From: Nocardia alni | GTDB lineage: Bacteria > Actinomycetota > Actinomycetes > Mycobacteriales > Mycobacteriaceae | DNA: 41,120 nt | Reading direction: 5' to 3' | Assembly (NCBI RefSeq): GCF_019038435.1 | Contig: NZ_JAGPOX010000086.1 | Coordinates: forward strand, 1 to 41,120 | Shown here: piece by piece, positions 1-7,982 of the stretch | Numbering within the stretch: the stretch's first letter is position 1 | Layout of the letters: every line of letters starts with the position of its first letter | Notes under the pieces: generated by a model | Databases searched by the model: none | Told to the model about the DNA's origin: nothing | Seen by the model: the letters and a program-made list of their open reading frames with translations, nothing else | Position numbers and translations under genes: made by a program

Positions 1-34
1 GCGCAGCGGGGTCCCGCGTGCGTTTGATTGATTC

Positions 35-418
35 ATGGCGAAGGTATCGACTCGGCCCCGCAGCGCCGAGATCGTCGAAGAATGGGGTGGGGCGTGGCGG
101 GTGTACGTGGTCGAGGCCATCGGCACCTTCTTTCTGGCGCTCACCGTCGTCGGAGCCGTGCTGACCGGCAGTATGTTCACGCCGCTGGCGGCGGGGATCA
201 TATTGATGACGATGATCTACGCCGGCGGCCACATATCGGGCGGACACTACAACCCAGCCGTCACGATGGCGGTCCTGGTTCGTGGACGGATCACTGTCGG
301 CCGCGCCGTCGGGTACTGGATCGCTCAGGCGGTGGCCGGGGTGATCGCGGGCGCGCGGTTCAGGCCAGCGCCTCCTCGCGCAGGTGCACATAATCGAATT
401 CGACCGGCTGGTCGTTGA
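35..418 (+). pseudogene. Aquaporin (MIP family), 5' fragment
   Basis: The ATG at 35 opens a frame with two membrane segments and the first aquaporin signature (SGGHYNPAVT, around residues 68-77), which in intact proteins lines the water or glycerol pore. The aquaporin-like sequence stops near residue 107 (about position 355). The rest of the frame is just the antisense of the 3' end of boxB and reads as Arg/Pro-rich noise to a stop at 418. Intact family members are about 230-280 residues long with a second NPA box, which is absent here. The break falls within a few bases of the boxB stop codon, so a deletion or insertion probably joined the two. The remnant should not make a working channel. 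Confidence 0.75.
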
Positions 419-1838
419 TTCCGGTCTTCGGCGGGGCGATCCAGGAGGCGAATTCGCCGGGGGCGTACTGGGGGATCATGAGGGCGGCTACCGCGGCTCG
501 GTCTTCTGGGGTCGGGAGCCATTGTCCCGCATGGGAATTCCACTCGTCGGCAGTGATGATCTCGCCGGTGGGGGAGACGTGGTGTCCGGCGTAGGCGCCG
601 ACCCTGCGGTTGAAACCCTCGTGCGGCAGCGTGAGTCGCTCGGACAGGCCCGCCTCCTCGAGGGCCTGGTTCCAGCGGCGGACGCCGTTCTCGCAGTCGG
701 CGACGTACTCGTCGCGCAGGTCCAGGTTGAGGGCGGTCAGGGCGGGGGCCTGCTCCTGGACGTGGTGGCCGTCGCGGATGGCGCGGACGGTGTAGGTGGC
801 CTCGGTGAGGGTGTGGTCGTCCTTGCGGCGGGTCTCCTGCCAGCGGCCCTTGAGGCCACCGGTGTAGTAGGCGGCGGCGTTGGTGGAGCGTTCGGAGCCG
901 AACAGGTCCAGCGATACCGAGAACTGGAAGTTCAAGTACCGCTGTATGATCGAGAGCGGTATGCCGCCGTGCGGGAGGATGTCCCCGGTGCCGTGCTCGG
1001 CCATCAGCTGGGCGGTGCGCTCCACCGTGCGCTGCACCCCGGTGGTGCCCACGAACATGTGGTGCGCCTCCTCCTTGAGCATGAACTCGCAGGTCCGCGC
1101 GAGCGGGTCGAACGCGGATTCCTTGAGCGTGCCGAGCTGGTACTTGCCGTCGCGGTCGGTGAAGTAGGTGAACATGAAGAACTGCAACCAGTCGGTCGTC
1201 TCCTCGTTGAACGCGCCCAGGATGCGCGGGGAGTTCAGATCACCGGAATTGCGCTTCAACAGCTGCTCGGCCTCCTCGCGGCCCTCCCGCCCGAAGTACG
1301 CCTGCAGCAGATACACCATCGCCCAGAGGTGCCGCCCCTCTTCCACGTTGACCTGGAAGAGGTTTCGCAGATCGTAGAGGCTCGGCGCGGAATTGCCGAG
1401 GATGCGCTGCTGTTCCACCGACGCCGGTTCGGTATCGCCCTGCACGGTGATCAGCCGCAGCAGTTCGGCGCGGTACTCGCCCGGCACCTCCTGCCAGGCG
1501 GGCTCACCCTTGTGCTTGCCGAAGGCGATGGTGCGCTCGGGATTCCGCTCGGCCAGGAAGATGCCCCACCGGTATTCTTCCATCGGCACGTGCGCGAAAT
1601 GCGCCCAGCCGTCGCGGCCGACGGCGATCGCGGTGCGCAGGTAGACATCCTTGGTGGGCAGCGCGGGGCCGAGAGTCTTCCACCAGTCGAGGAATTTCGG
1701 CTGCCAGCTCTCCAGCGCGCGCTGCAGCCGGCGATTGTCGGCGAGGTCGACATTGTTCGGGATGCGCTCGCTGTAGTCGATCGGGCTCACCGGCCCGGTG
1801 GGCGTCGGCGCGGTTCCGGTCCGTTCCGGCTCAGTCAC
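360..1838 (-). CDS. boxB: Benzoyl-CoA 2,3-epoxidase, oxygenase subunit BoxB
   Basis: BoxB is the diiron oxygenase that epoxidises the ring of benzoyl-CoA in the aerobic box pathway, using O2 and electrons from a reductase. The 492-residue length fits the family. Candidate diiron ligands are visible: Glu137 in a TEPASVEQQ segment, EGRH at 167-170, a NEETTDW segment near 211-217 and EEAHH at 256-260. The C-terminal end (NDQPVEFDYVHLREEALA) is also family-like. The start is a GTG at 1838 preceded by AGGAG, and it overlaps the end of the upstream amidohydrolase gene by 8 bp, so the two are translationally coupled. No boxA gene neighbours it, although boxA is adjacent in the classical betaproteobacterial clusters. 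Family assignment is firm; activity is inferred. Confidence 0.93.
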   Translation of the reverse strand: MTEPERTGTAPTPTGPVSPIDYSERIPNNVDLADNRRLQRALESWQPKFLDWWKTLGPALPTKDVYLRTAIAVGRDGWAHFAHVPMEEYRWGIFLAERNPERTIAFGKHKGEPAWQEVPGEYRAELLRLITVQGDTEPASVEQQRILGNSAPSLYDLRNLFQVNVEEGRHLWAMVYLLQAYFGREGREEAEQLLKRNSGDLNSPRILGAFNEETTDWLQFFMFTYFTDRDGKYQLGTLKESAFDPLARTCEFMLKEEAHHMFVGTTGVQRTVERTAQLMAEHGTGDILPHGGIPLSIIQRYLNFQFSVSLDLFGSERSTNAAAYYTGGLKGRWQETRRKDDHTLTEATYTVRAIRDGHHVQEQAPALTALNLDLRDEYVADCENGVRRWNQALEEAGLSERLTLPHEGFNRRVGAYAGHHVSPTGEIITADEWNSHAGQWLPTPEDRAAVAALMIPQYAPGEFASWIAPPKTGINDQPVEFDYVHLREEALA

Positions 1839-2709
1839 GGTGGTCTCCTGTCATGGGAAAATTCAAGCGGGTGAATATCTTTCGAGCGTTGCCCGCGAGC
1901 ACACCGGTCAGCGTGTCCGGCGGCAGCCCCAGGCCGATGAGGGCCTGCACATTGCGTCGTACACCGGGGACGCCGGGCCAATCGGTGCCGAAGATCATCT
2001 TGCGGGCCAGCCGACCGAGATCGAATCGGGCGTAGTACTCGGGAAGTCGCTTCGGCGGCAGCCCGGCCAGATCCAGCCACACGGTCGGCTTCGCCTGTGC
2101 CAGAAAGGCCGCCGCGTCGTACCACCAGCCGCGCCCGCCGTGCGCGATGACGACGTTCAGCTCGGTGAAGTAGTCGATCACATCGAGCAGCAGCTCGGGG
2201 TTCCCGTAACTACTCTGCGCCCCAGGGAAACTCGACACCCCGGAGTGCACGATCATCGGCACGCCGAGTTCAGCGCACCGCTCGTACAGCGGATACAGTT
2301 CCTTGGCGCCCGGATCGAATCCGCCGTGCACAGGATGTATCTTCAGCGCGACCGCGCCGAGACCGAGTTGCCGATCCAGCTCCTCGAGCGGCGGAAAGTG
2401 CAGGTGCGGGTTGATATTCGCGACCAGGCTGCACCGCGCGGGGTCGAACCGGGCGACCGGCAGCACATCGTCGATGGACTGAATCCCGGTGGCGCGCGGG
2501 CTGTATTCGCAGAACAGCAGGGCGTGATCGACACCCTCGGCGGCAAGGTGGGCGCAGAACGCCGCCGGATCCGGGTGATCGCCGGAATACACCGCGCGCC
2601 AGTCGTTGTCGCGGGAGAACTCGTCGGCCCACGCCAGCCATGCCGGTTTCAGCGTGCTGCGCACCGGCAAATGCACGTGTGTGTCGATGACCGTGTACCC
2701 GTCGATCAC
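1831..2709 (-). CDS. Amidohydrolase_2 family protein, first gene of the boxB operon
   Basis: This 292-residue TIM-barrel metal hydrolase or decarboxylase begins almost at once with the metal motif DTHVH (residues 9-13). It continues with KIHP, IVHSG, IAHGG and GTDWPG, the usual Lys/His/His/Asp ligand set of the amidohydrolase_2 (ACMSD / resorcylate decarboxylase-like) branch. The GTG start at 2709 has AAGGA seven bases upstream, and the 3' end overlaps boxB by 8 bp. Co-transcription with boxB suggests a role in feeding or clearing box-pathway intermediates, for example decarboxylating or hydrolysing an aromatic precursor. The substrate cannot be read from sequence. The fold is clear; the reaction is not. 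Confidence 0.8.
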   Translation of the reverse strand: MIDGYTVIDTHVHLPVRSTLKPAWLAWADEFSRDNDWRAVYSGDHPDPAAFCAHLAAEGVDHALLFCEYSPRATGIQSIDDVLPVARFDPARCSLVANINPHLHFPPLEELDRQLGLGAVALKIHPVHGGFDPGAKELYPLYERCAELGVPMIVHSGVSSFPGAQSSYGNPELLLDVIDYFTELNVVIAHGGRGWWYDAAAFLAQAKPTVWLDLAGLPPKRLPEYYARFDLGRLARKMIFGTDWPGVPGVRRNVQALIGLGLPPDTLTGVLAGNARKIFTRLNFPMTGDHRD

Positions 2710-2757
2710 GAGACCGTCCTTGCCTGGGCGCCGGGCGGGAGTGGCGGCGTCCGGGAT

Positions 2758-2802
2758 TTATTCTACACAAATATGAAGTACTGACAATAAGTTGTAGAAT
2801 AA
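2758..2802. promoter_or_regulatory. Spaced inverted repeat, probable operator of the divergent amidohydrolase-boxB / paaX-like promoters
   Basis: The 10-base arm TTATTCTACA (2758-2767) is repeated perfectly in inverted form as TGTAGAATAA (2793-2802) with 25 bases between. The arms sit 31 bp apart, about three helical turns. Each arm contains TAGAAT, a plausible -10 hexamer, one facing each divergent gene. The stretch is strikingly AT-rich for this genome. A related site with the same 31-bp spacing lies upstream of boxC (9862-9898), which supports a shared regulator. Confidence 0.65.
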
Positions 2803-2960
2803 TTGTGCGGTGCGTCGTCGAATCGGTCCCTTGCCGGTCCGGATCTGCTCGAACGGGCCGTATGTTCTGATATGTGTGCGCGGCACAGGGGCTGTACGGG
2901 CCGCGCGCCGGCGTTCGACCGGGCTGTTCATCACAGCGGACGACGAGGAGGGCCGACATC

Positions 2961-3851
2961 GTGACGAACGGGCGCGTGCGCGACGACACACCCGACGCCG
3001 GTCGGGGCGCTGCCGTGCTGCCTGCCGGATCCCGCCGCCGCGAGGTGGGTTCGGAGAGCGCGCGCAGTCTGCTGCTGACGGTACTGGGCGAATTCGTCTA
3101 TCCGCGCGGGGTCCCGGTGTGGACCGCGACGCTGGTCGCGGGCCTGTCGGCGCTGGATATCGAGGAGAAATCCGCCCGCCAGTCCATCGCGCGCTCGGCG
3201 GACGACGGTGTCCTGGAGTCCGAGCGGGAGGGGCGGCGGGTGCGCTGGCGGATCACCGGTCCCGGTACGCGGCTGCTGGCCGAGGGTACGGACCGTATCT
3301 ACAGCTTCCTGGCCGACTCCGTGCCGTGGGACGGCCGCTGGCTGGTGCTGTCGGTGGCGATCCCGGAAACCCAGCGCCAGCTGCGGCACAAGCTGCGTAC
3401 CAAGCTGACCTGGCTGGGCATGGGCTCGCCGGCCTCGGGCATCTGGATCCTGCCCGACGGCACCAGGGAGACCGAGGTGGCCGCGGTCATCGAGGAGTTG
3501 GGCCTGACCGGCCGCGCCTTCGGATGGACCGGAACCCTGGCGCGGATCGGCGATCCGGACGCGATGATTTCCGGCGCCTGGGATCTGGTCGAGGTTGAGC
3601 AGCGCTACGCCGAATTCCTCTCCGCCTTCGGCGATCTCGTGCCCCACACCCCCGAGGAGGCGTTCCGGGCGCAGGTGCGGCTGGTGCAGACCTGGCGGCG
3701 GTTCCCGTTCCTGGACCCTGCCCTGCCGCGCGAACTGCTCGACCACGACTGGCCGGGGCCGGAGGCCGCGCGGCTGTTCCATCGCCGTCACGACGAATGG
3801 CACGCCCGCGCCCAGGGCTTCTGGACCGATCTGGAGGGCAGCACCTCTTGA
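2961..3851 (+). CDS. PaaX-family transcriptional regulator
   Basis: This 296-residue protein has the PaaX layout. An N-terminal winged helix (SARSLLLTVLGEFVYPRG... then ARQSIARSADDGVLESEREGRR) is followed by a central domain (WDGRWLVLSVAIPE, KLRTKLTWLGMGSPASGIWI) and a C-terminal helical domain (RFPFLDPALPRELL). PaaX represses phenylacetate genes and is released by phenylacetyl-CoA. Here the gene is divergent from amidohydrolase-boxB within the box island, so benzoyl-CoA is a reasonable inferred effector. The GTG at 2961 was chosen because GAGGAGGG lies just upstream. The open frame continues to an ATG at 2874, but those extra residues look non-coding. The 3' end is 13 bp from the convergent hydrolase gene. 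Confidence 0.88.
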   Translation: MTNGRVRDDTPDAGRGAAVLPAGSRRREVGSESARSLLLTVLGEFVYPRGVPVWTATLVAGLSALDIEEKSARQSIARSADDGVLESEREGRRVRWRITGPGTRLLAEGTDRIYSFLADSVPWDGRWLVLSVAIPETQRQLRHKLRTKLTWLGMGSPASGIWILPDGTRETEVAAVIEELGLTGRAFGWTGTLARIGDPDAMISGAWDLVEVEQRYAEFLSAFGDLVPHTPEEAFRAQVRLVQTWRRFPFLDPALPRELLDHDWPGPEAARLFHRRHDEWHARAQGFWTDLEGSTS

Positions 3852-3864
3852 GACCGGCCGCCGA

Positions 3865-4734
3865 TCAGCTCGAGGCCGCTCGGCGCGTGGTGCGGAAGGC
3901 GTCCAGGAGCTGGTTGACCAGCTCCGGGCGGGTGGCGAAGGCGAAGTGGTCGGCGCCGGGGAGTTCGGCCAGCAGGGCGTGCGGGATGGTCGTGCGCATG
4001 TGCAGCGCTGCGCCGGAGGGAGCCTTTCGGCCCAGGGTGCTGGTCATTACCAGGGTGGGCGCCTGAATATCGCGTAGCAGGGTCCAGTCGTCGTCCAGGG
4101 CGACGCTCTCGAAGAAGGCCAGCAGGGTGTCGACACCGGCGCTGCGGATCATCTCGCGGAAGCGGTCGCCGAGTTCGATCGCGCGCGCGGGGGAGACGTC
4201 GGTGAACACGGTGGCGGGGTCCAGCAGCAGATCCATGACCGGGTCGATGCCGCCGCGAGTGGCGGCATCGATGAAACGGGACATCTCGGCGCCGCTGAAG
4301 CCGTTCGGCCAGTCCGGCCTCCGCCGGAATTGCGGAGTTCCGTTGAGTAAGGCCAGCTTTCCGATCAGGTCGGGGTGTGTGGCGGCGAGCCGCAGTGCGA
4401 TGTGGCCGGCCGAGGCGAACCCGACGAGCATCGGGCGCCGCAGCTCCAGCCGTGTGATCAAGGCGGCGAGGTCGGCGATGTAGAGCGTGCTGAGGTTGCC
4501 CGAGCGCAGCATGTCGGCGGGAATCTTGTCCGAGGCGCCGTAGCCGCGCAGGTCGAGGAAGATACTGCGGGCCCGGGTGTCGAAGAAATCGCGCTGGGCC
4601 GACCATGCCCGGGAATCGGTCGGGAGCCCGTGCACCCAGACGATGGTGTCCTCGCCGGACCCGGTGTCGTAGTAGGCGATTCGGCCGCCGTCGACGTCGA
4701 GATACCGCGGCGGGCTCAGGGGCGGGATAGACAC
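3865..4734 (-). CDS. Alpha/beta hydrolase with altered nucleophile elbow
   Basis: This 289-residue alpha/beta-hydrolase fold protein has the oxyanion-side HGLPTDSRAW (35-44), the DLRGYGASDK segment (61-70) and a late catalytic-type His in GADHFAF. At the nucleophile elbow, where relatives read G-H-S-x-G-G, it reads LVGFASAGHIAL. The aligned position is Ala107 and the Ser is displaced to 108. It may use Ser108, or it may not be a conventional esterase. The GTG start at 4734 has AAGGA nine bases upstream. In box clusters a hydrolase could act on an ester precursor, a CoA thioester or a lactone side product; nothing here decides between these. Confidence 0.82.
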   Translation of the reverse strand: MSIPPLSPPRYLDVDGGRIAYYDTGSGEDTIVWVHGLPTDSRAWSAQRDFFDTRARSIFLDLRGYGASDKIPADMLRSGNLSTLYIADLAALITRLELRRPMLVGFASAGHIALRLAATHPDLIGKLALLNGTPQFRRRPDWPNGFSGAEMSRFIDAATRGGIDPVMDLLLDPATVFTDVSPARAIELGDRFREMIRSAGVDTLLAFFESVALDDDWTLLRDIQAPTLVMTSTLGRKAPSGAALHMRTTIPHALLAELPGADHFAFATRPELVNQLLDAFRTTRRAASS

Positions 4735-4863
4735 TGTGCAATGTCCTTGCCGGTGGTGGGGTAAGTGCCGTATGACGGATCAACCAAGACCATCATGCCC
4801 GCGCGTCTTTTCCGGGCGAATCGGGCCCGGGTGGTGATCGAGCACTCAGCGCATAGGGGGCTG

Positions 4864-4886
4864 ATCAGCGGTTATGACCCGCTGAT
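4864..4886 (-). terminator. Hairpin between ferredoxin and hydrolase genes
   Basis: ATCAGCGG (4864-4871) pairs perfectly with CCGCTGAT (4879-4886) around a 7-base loop. It lies 15 bases beyond the ferredoxin stop codon on the transcribed strand, inside the 166-bp gap before the hydrolase start. There is no U-tract, so it could be a weak terminator, a processing hairpin or a protein-binding palindrome. Confidence 0.35.
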
Positions 4887-4900
4887 GGGACCAGTCTCGG

Positions 4901-5230
4901 TCAGCGCTCGGCGACCATCGGTGTATCGATGCCGATCGGGCCCGTCTTCTGGCTGCCGCCGGGCGTGCCGAGGGGTTCGGTGCGGCCGGGAAGGACGTCG
5001 GTGAAGAACAGGCGGTTGTCGGCGACGAAGGCGGTGTCCTCCTCATCGACGCGACGGTCCTGGCTGATGGCCTCGACCGGGCAGACCGGTTCGCAGGCGC
5101 CGCAGTCGATGCATTCCCTCGGATTGATGTAGAGCTTGCGCGAGCCCTCGTAGATGCAGTCCACCGGGCATTCCTCGATGCACGATTTGTCGGTGACATC
5201 GATGCACGCGCTGGCGATCACATAGGGCAT
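4901..5230 (-). CDS. Ferredoxin, 7Fe type (FdxA-like)
   Basis: This 109-residue protein has eight cysteines in two groups: Cys9, 17, 21 and 25, and Cys40, 43, 46 and 50. This is the pattern of the actinobacterial FdxA family, which carries one [3Fe-4S] and one [4Fe-4S] cluster. The core resembles mycobacterial FdxA (DKSCIEECPVDCIYEG, ECIDCGACEPVCPVEAI). A tail of about 45 residues beyond the core has no cysteines. The ATG has AGGAG just upstream. The gene lies 33 bp after the ferredoxin reductase gene in the box island, so it is the best candidate to pass electrons from that reductase to BoxB, replacing the ferredoxin domain of BoxA. That partnership is inferred from position. Confidence 0.9.
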   Translation of the reverse strand: MPYVIASACIDVTDKSCIEECPVDCIYEGSRKLYINPRECIDCGACEPVCPVEAISQDRRVDEEDTAFVADNRLFFTDVLPGRTEPLGTPGGSQKTGPIGIDTPMVAER

Positions 5231-5263
5231 CGGGAACTCCTGATCGGTAGTAGGGCAGTGGGC

Positions 5264-6325
5264 TCACGCCGCCGCGGTGGCGGGCTGTTCGTCGGTGGAG
5301 TGGCCGGGGAACAGCGGGGTCGCCGGATCCAGGTGCACCGCGGCGTTGTTGATCGCGGTGGCGACCTCGCCGAAGCCCACCGAGATGAGCCGGACCTTGC
5401 CGTCGTAGTCCACGACGTCCCCGGCCGCGAACACCCCCGGCGTGGTGGTGCGCATCGCCGAATCCACGACGATGTGCCGGTTGTCGTGCAGTTCGAGACC
5501 CCAGTCGCGCAGCGGGCCGAGATTGGCCAGGAAGCCGAGCGCGGCGACCACCCGCTGACACGGGATGCGCTGAGGTGCTCGGCCTTTCGCGGTGATCTCG
5601 GCGTGAGTGACCGCTTGGCCCCCGTCCAGTGCGGTGACCTGGGCGTCGGTGATCACCTCGACACGCGAGGAGTGCAGGGCCGCGACGGTCGCCGCGTGGG
5701 CGCGGAAGGCGGTGCGACGGTGCACGAGAGTGACGCTCGCGGCAACGGGCTCGAGGGTGAGCGCCCAGTCCACCGCCGAATCGCCGCCGCCGACCACGAC
5801 CACATCGGTTCCGGTGTAGGACAAGGGATCCGGGACGAAATACGCCAGCCCGCGGCCCAGATAGTCCTCGCCGGCGGGCAGTGCGCGCGGGGTGAAGGTG
5901 CCGATGCCGGCGGTGATGACGATGGCGCCGCAGTCGATTTCGGTACCGAGATTTGTCGTGACGAGCAGGCGGTCCGTGTCGTCGCGATGCAGCGACTCGG
6001 CGAACTGGCCCAGCAGATAGACCGGATCGGCGGTCGCGGCCTGCGCGGTGAGGGCGGTGACCAGCTCACGCCCCCGCACCTGCGGGAAGCCCGCGATATC
6101 GAAGATCAGTTTCTCCGGGTACATCGCGGTGACCTGCCCGCCGAGTTCGGGCAGCGAGTCGACGACCGCCGTGCGCAGCCCGCGCACGCCGGCGTAATAG
6201 GCGCCGTACAGTCCGACCGGCCCGGCGCCGATGATGAGCAGATCGACTGTCACGGTCCCGCCTTGCTCGGCTGGACGGCGACCGTTGGTGCTGTGCCCGT
6301 CGGTGTCTTCGCTGTGGCTGTTCAT
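5264..6325 (-). CDS. Thioredoxin-reductase-like ferredoxin-NAD(P)+ reductase
   Basis: This 353-residue flavoprotein has an FAD Rossmann motif (LLIIGAGPVGLYGAYYAG), the GGQVTAMYPEKLIFDIAGFP segment typical of TrxR-like ferredoxin reductases (YumC type), a second nucleotide motif (VVVVGGGDSAVDWAL) and the C-terminal FAD loop (PGVFAAGDV). There is no CxxC redox pair, which separates it from thioredoxin reductase. The ATG at 6325 overlaps the stop of the upstream ligase gene as ATGA; the open frame runs further upstream only by reading antisense-like sequence within the ligase gene. It probably reduces the neighbouring ferredoxin with NAD(P)H to drive BoxB. It is not related to the plant-type FNR domain of classical BoxA. 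Confidence 0.9.
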   Translation of the reverse strand: MNSHSEDTDGHSTNGRRPAEQGGTVTVDLLIIGAGPVGLYGAYYAGVRGLRTAVVDSLPELGGQVTAMYPEKLIFDIAGFPQVRGRELVTALTAQAATADPVYLLGQFAESLHRDDTDRLLVTTNLGTEIDCGAIVITAGIGTFTPRALPAGEDYLGRGLAYFVPDPLSYTGTDVVVVGGGDSAVDWALTLEPVAASVTLVHRRTAFRAHAATVAALHSSRVEVITDAQVTALDGGQAVTHAEITAKGRAPQRIPCQRVVAALGFLANLGPLRDWGLELHDNRHIVVDSAMRTTTPGVFAAGDVVDYDGKVRLISVGFGEVATAINNAAVHLDPATPLFPGHSTDEQPATAAA

Positions 6326-7977
6326 ACTTTCGCCTCCGCCCCATCCATGAGCTGCTTGCGGACCCGGAACCGCTGCACCTTCCCGGTCGCGGTCTTGGGC
6401 AGCTCCGCCGCGAACAGCACCGCCCGAGGACATTTGAAATGTGCCAAACCGTCTCGGCACCAATCGATCAGGGCCTCCGGGGTGATGTCCTCGCGGCCGG
6501 GCGCCCGCACCACCAGCGCGACGGGTTTGTCCAGCCCCTCCGCGTCGGGCACCCCCACCACCGCGACCTCGGCGACCGCCTCGTGCCCCAGCAACCGATC
6601 CTCGACCTCGGCGGGGGATACCCAGATCCCGCCGGCCTTCAGCAGATCGTTGGTGCGGCCCATGCAGTGGTAGTAGCCGTCGTCGTCCATCACGTAGGTG
6701 TCGCCGGTGCGCAGCCAGTGGCCGTTGAACACCTCCCGGCTGGCCTCGGTGTGCCGCCAGTAGCCCAGGGCGATCGACTCGCCCCGGACGTACAGCTCAC
6801 CGGGGACGCCGGGCCCGACCGGGAGGCCCTGTGGGTCACGGATTTCCAGCCGGTAGCCCGGCACGGCCCGGCCGGTGGTGCCCGGACGGATATCGCCGGG
6901 ATGGTTCGACAGGAAGATGTGCAGTGCCTCGGTCGAGCCGATGCCGTCCAGGATCTCCAGACCGTACCGATCGAAGAACTTGCGCTGCAACGGTTCCGGC
7001 AGCGACTCGCCCGCCGAGACGCCCAGGCGTACCGAGGCGAACGTATCGGCGGGAAGCCCGGCGGTGAGCAGGGCGGAGTAGAAGGTCGGAACGCCGAAGA
7101 ACAGCGTGGGTTTCGTGGTGGCGATGCGCGCGGCGATGGTGGCCGGGGTGGCCCGCGCGGGCTGCAGGACCGCGGTGGCCCCGGCGGCCAGGGGAAACAG
7201 CAGGCTGTTGCCGATGCCGTACGCGAAGAACATCTTGGCCACGGACAGGCAGATATCGCTGTCCCGAATGCCCAGCGTCCCTGTGGCATAGGTCTGATAG
7301 ACATGCCCGATGTTCGCGTGGCGATGCATCGCCGCCTTCGGGTGACCGGTGGTGCCGGAGGTGTAGAGCCACAGCGCCCACGAGTCGGCCGAGGTGGCCA
7401 CGGGTTCGACTGCGGGGCTGTGCAGGCTGGCCCACAGCGAAACCTCCGCCGCACCAACGTATGCCGGTTCGCTGGTGGGAGTCGATGTGCCCGGACCGGG
7501 ATCGACGCCCGGTCCACCCGGCGGGATCAGCTCGCCGACCATCGAAATAGCCTCCGCCGCCGTCGTATCCGACCCGTCTGCGACGACGAGGTGCGTGACC
7601 TCCGGCGCATCGTGCACCGCCGGAACCACATTCGTCAGGAACTCCGGGGTCGCCACGACCGCCCGTGCTCCCGAATCGCGCAGGATCTTCGCCAGCTCGG
7701 CGCTGTTGAACATGGTCGACACCGGCACCGCGACGAATCCGGCGTGGAACGCCGCCAGAATCGACACCGCCATCTCGACGTCGTCGGCCATCACCAGTAC
7801 GATCCGGTCGTCGCGATGCAGCCCGAGTCGCCGCAACCCGGCCGCGATTCGGGAAACCTCCTGGGAGAGTTCCGGATACGTCACACTGCCCCGGGAACCG
7901 ATCAGGGCCGTCCGGGCGCCCGCGCCGGACCGCAGGTGCCGGTGCACCAGGAAGTCCGCGGCATTGGAGATCTCCAT
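6322..7977 (-). CDS. bclA: Benzoate-CoA ligase
   Basis: This 551-residue adenylate-forming enzyme should make benzoyl-CoA from benzoate, ATP and CoA, the entry step of the box pathway. Visible motifs are the phosphate-binding loop YTSGTTGHPK (205-214), ILDGIGSTEALHIF (A5, aromatic acid ligase type), RTGDTYVMDDDGYYHCMGRTNDLLKAGGIWVSP and the C-terminal lysine in PKTATGKVQRFRV. These match the benzoate/aminobenzoate-CoA ligase group. A Gly/Pro/Thr-rich linker (about 150-170) before the P-loop looks longer than usual. The ATG at 7977 sits 5 bp after the boxC stop. 2-Aminobenzoate or another benzoate derivative is possible as substrate, but the boxB/boxC context favours benzoate. Confidence 0.9.
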   Translation of the reverse strand: MEISNAADFLVHRHLRSGAGARTALIGSRGSVTYPELSQEVSRIAAGLRRLGLHRDDRIVLVMADDVEMAVSILAAFHAGFVAVPVSTMFNSAELAKILRDSGARAVVATPEFLTNVVPAVHDAPEVTHLVVADGSDTTAAEAISMVGELIPPGGPGVDPGPGTSTPTSEPAYVGAAEVSLWASLHSPAVEPVATSADSWALWLYTSGTTGHPKAAMHRHANIGHVYQTYATGTLGIRDSDICLSVAKMFFAYGIGNSLLFPLAAGATAVLQPARATPATIAARIATTKPTLFFGVPTFYSALLTAGLPADTFASVRLGVSAGESLPEPLQRKFFDRYGLEILDGIGSTEALHIFLSNHPGDIRPGTTGRAVPGYRLEIRDPQGLPVGPGVPGELYVRGESIALGYWRHTEASREVFNGHWLRTGDTYVMDDDGYYHCMGRTNDLLKAGGIWVSPAEVEDRLLGHEAVAEVAVVGVPDAEGLDKPVALVVRAPGREDITPEALIDWCRDGLAHFKCPRAVLFAAELPKTATGKVQRFRVRKQLMDGAEAKV

Positions 7978-7982
7978 CGAAC

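Noticed and set aside
384..1874. Long plus-strand frame (496 codons) opposite boxB
   Set aside because: It is the antisense shadow of a well-supported boxB gene; its product is Gly/Val/Arg-rich with no family features.
2874..2960. N-terminal extension of the PaaX-like protein to the ATG at 2874
   Set aside because: The added residues do not resemble PaaX, and GAGGAGGG sits directly before the GTG at 2961.
5258..6673. Plus-strand frame of 471 codons opposite the ferredoxin reductase
   Set aside because: Antisense of clear FAD and NAD(P) motifs on the minus strand; a high-GC artefact.
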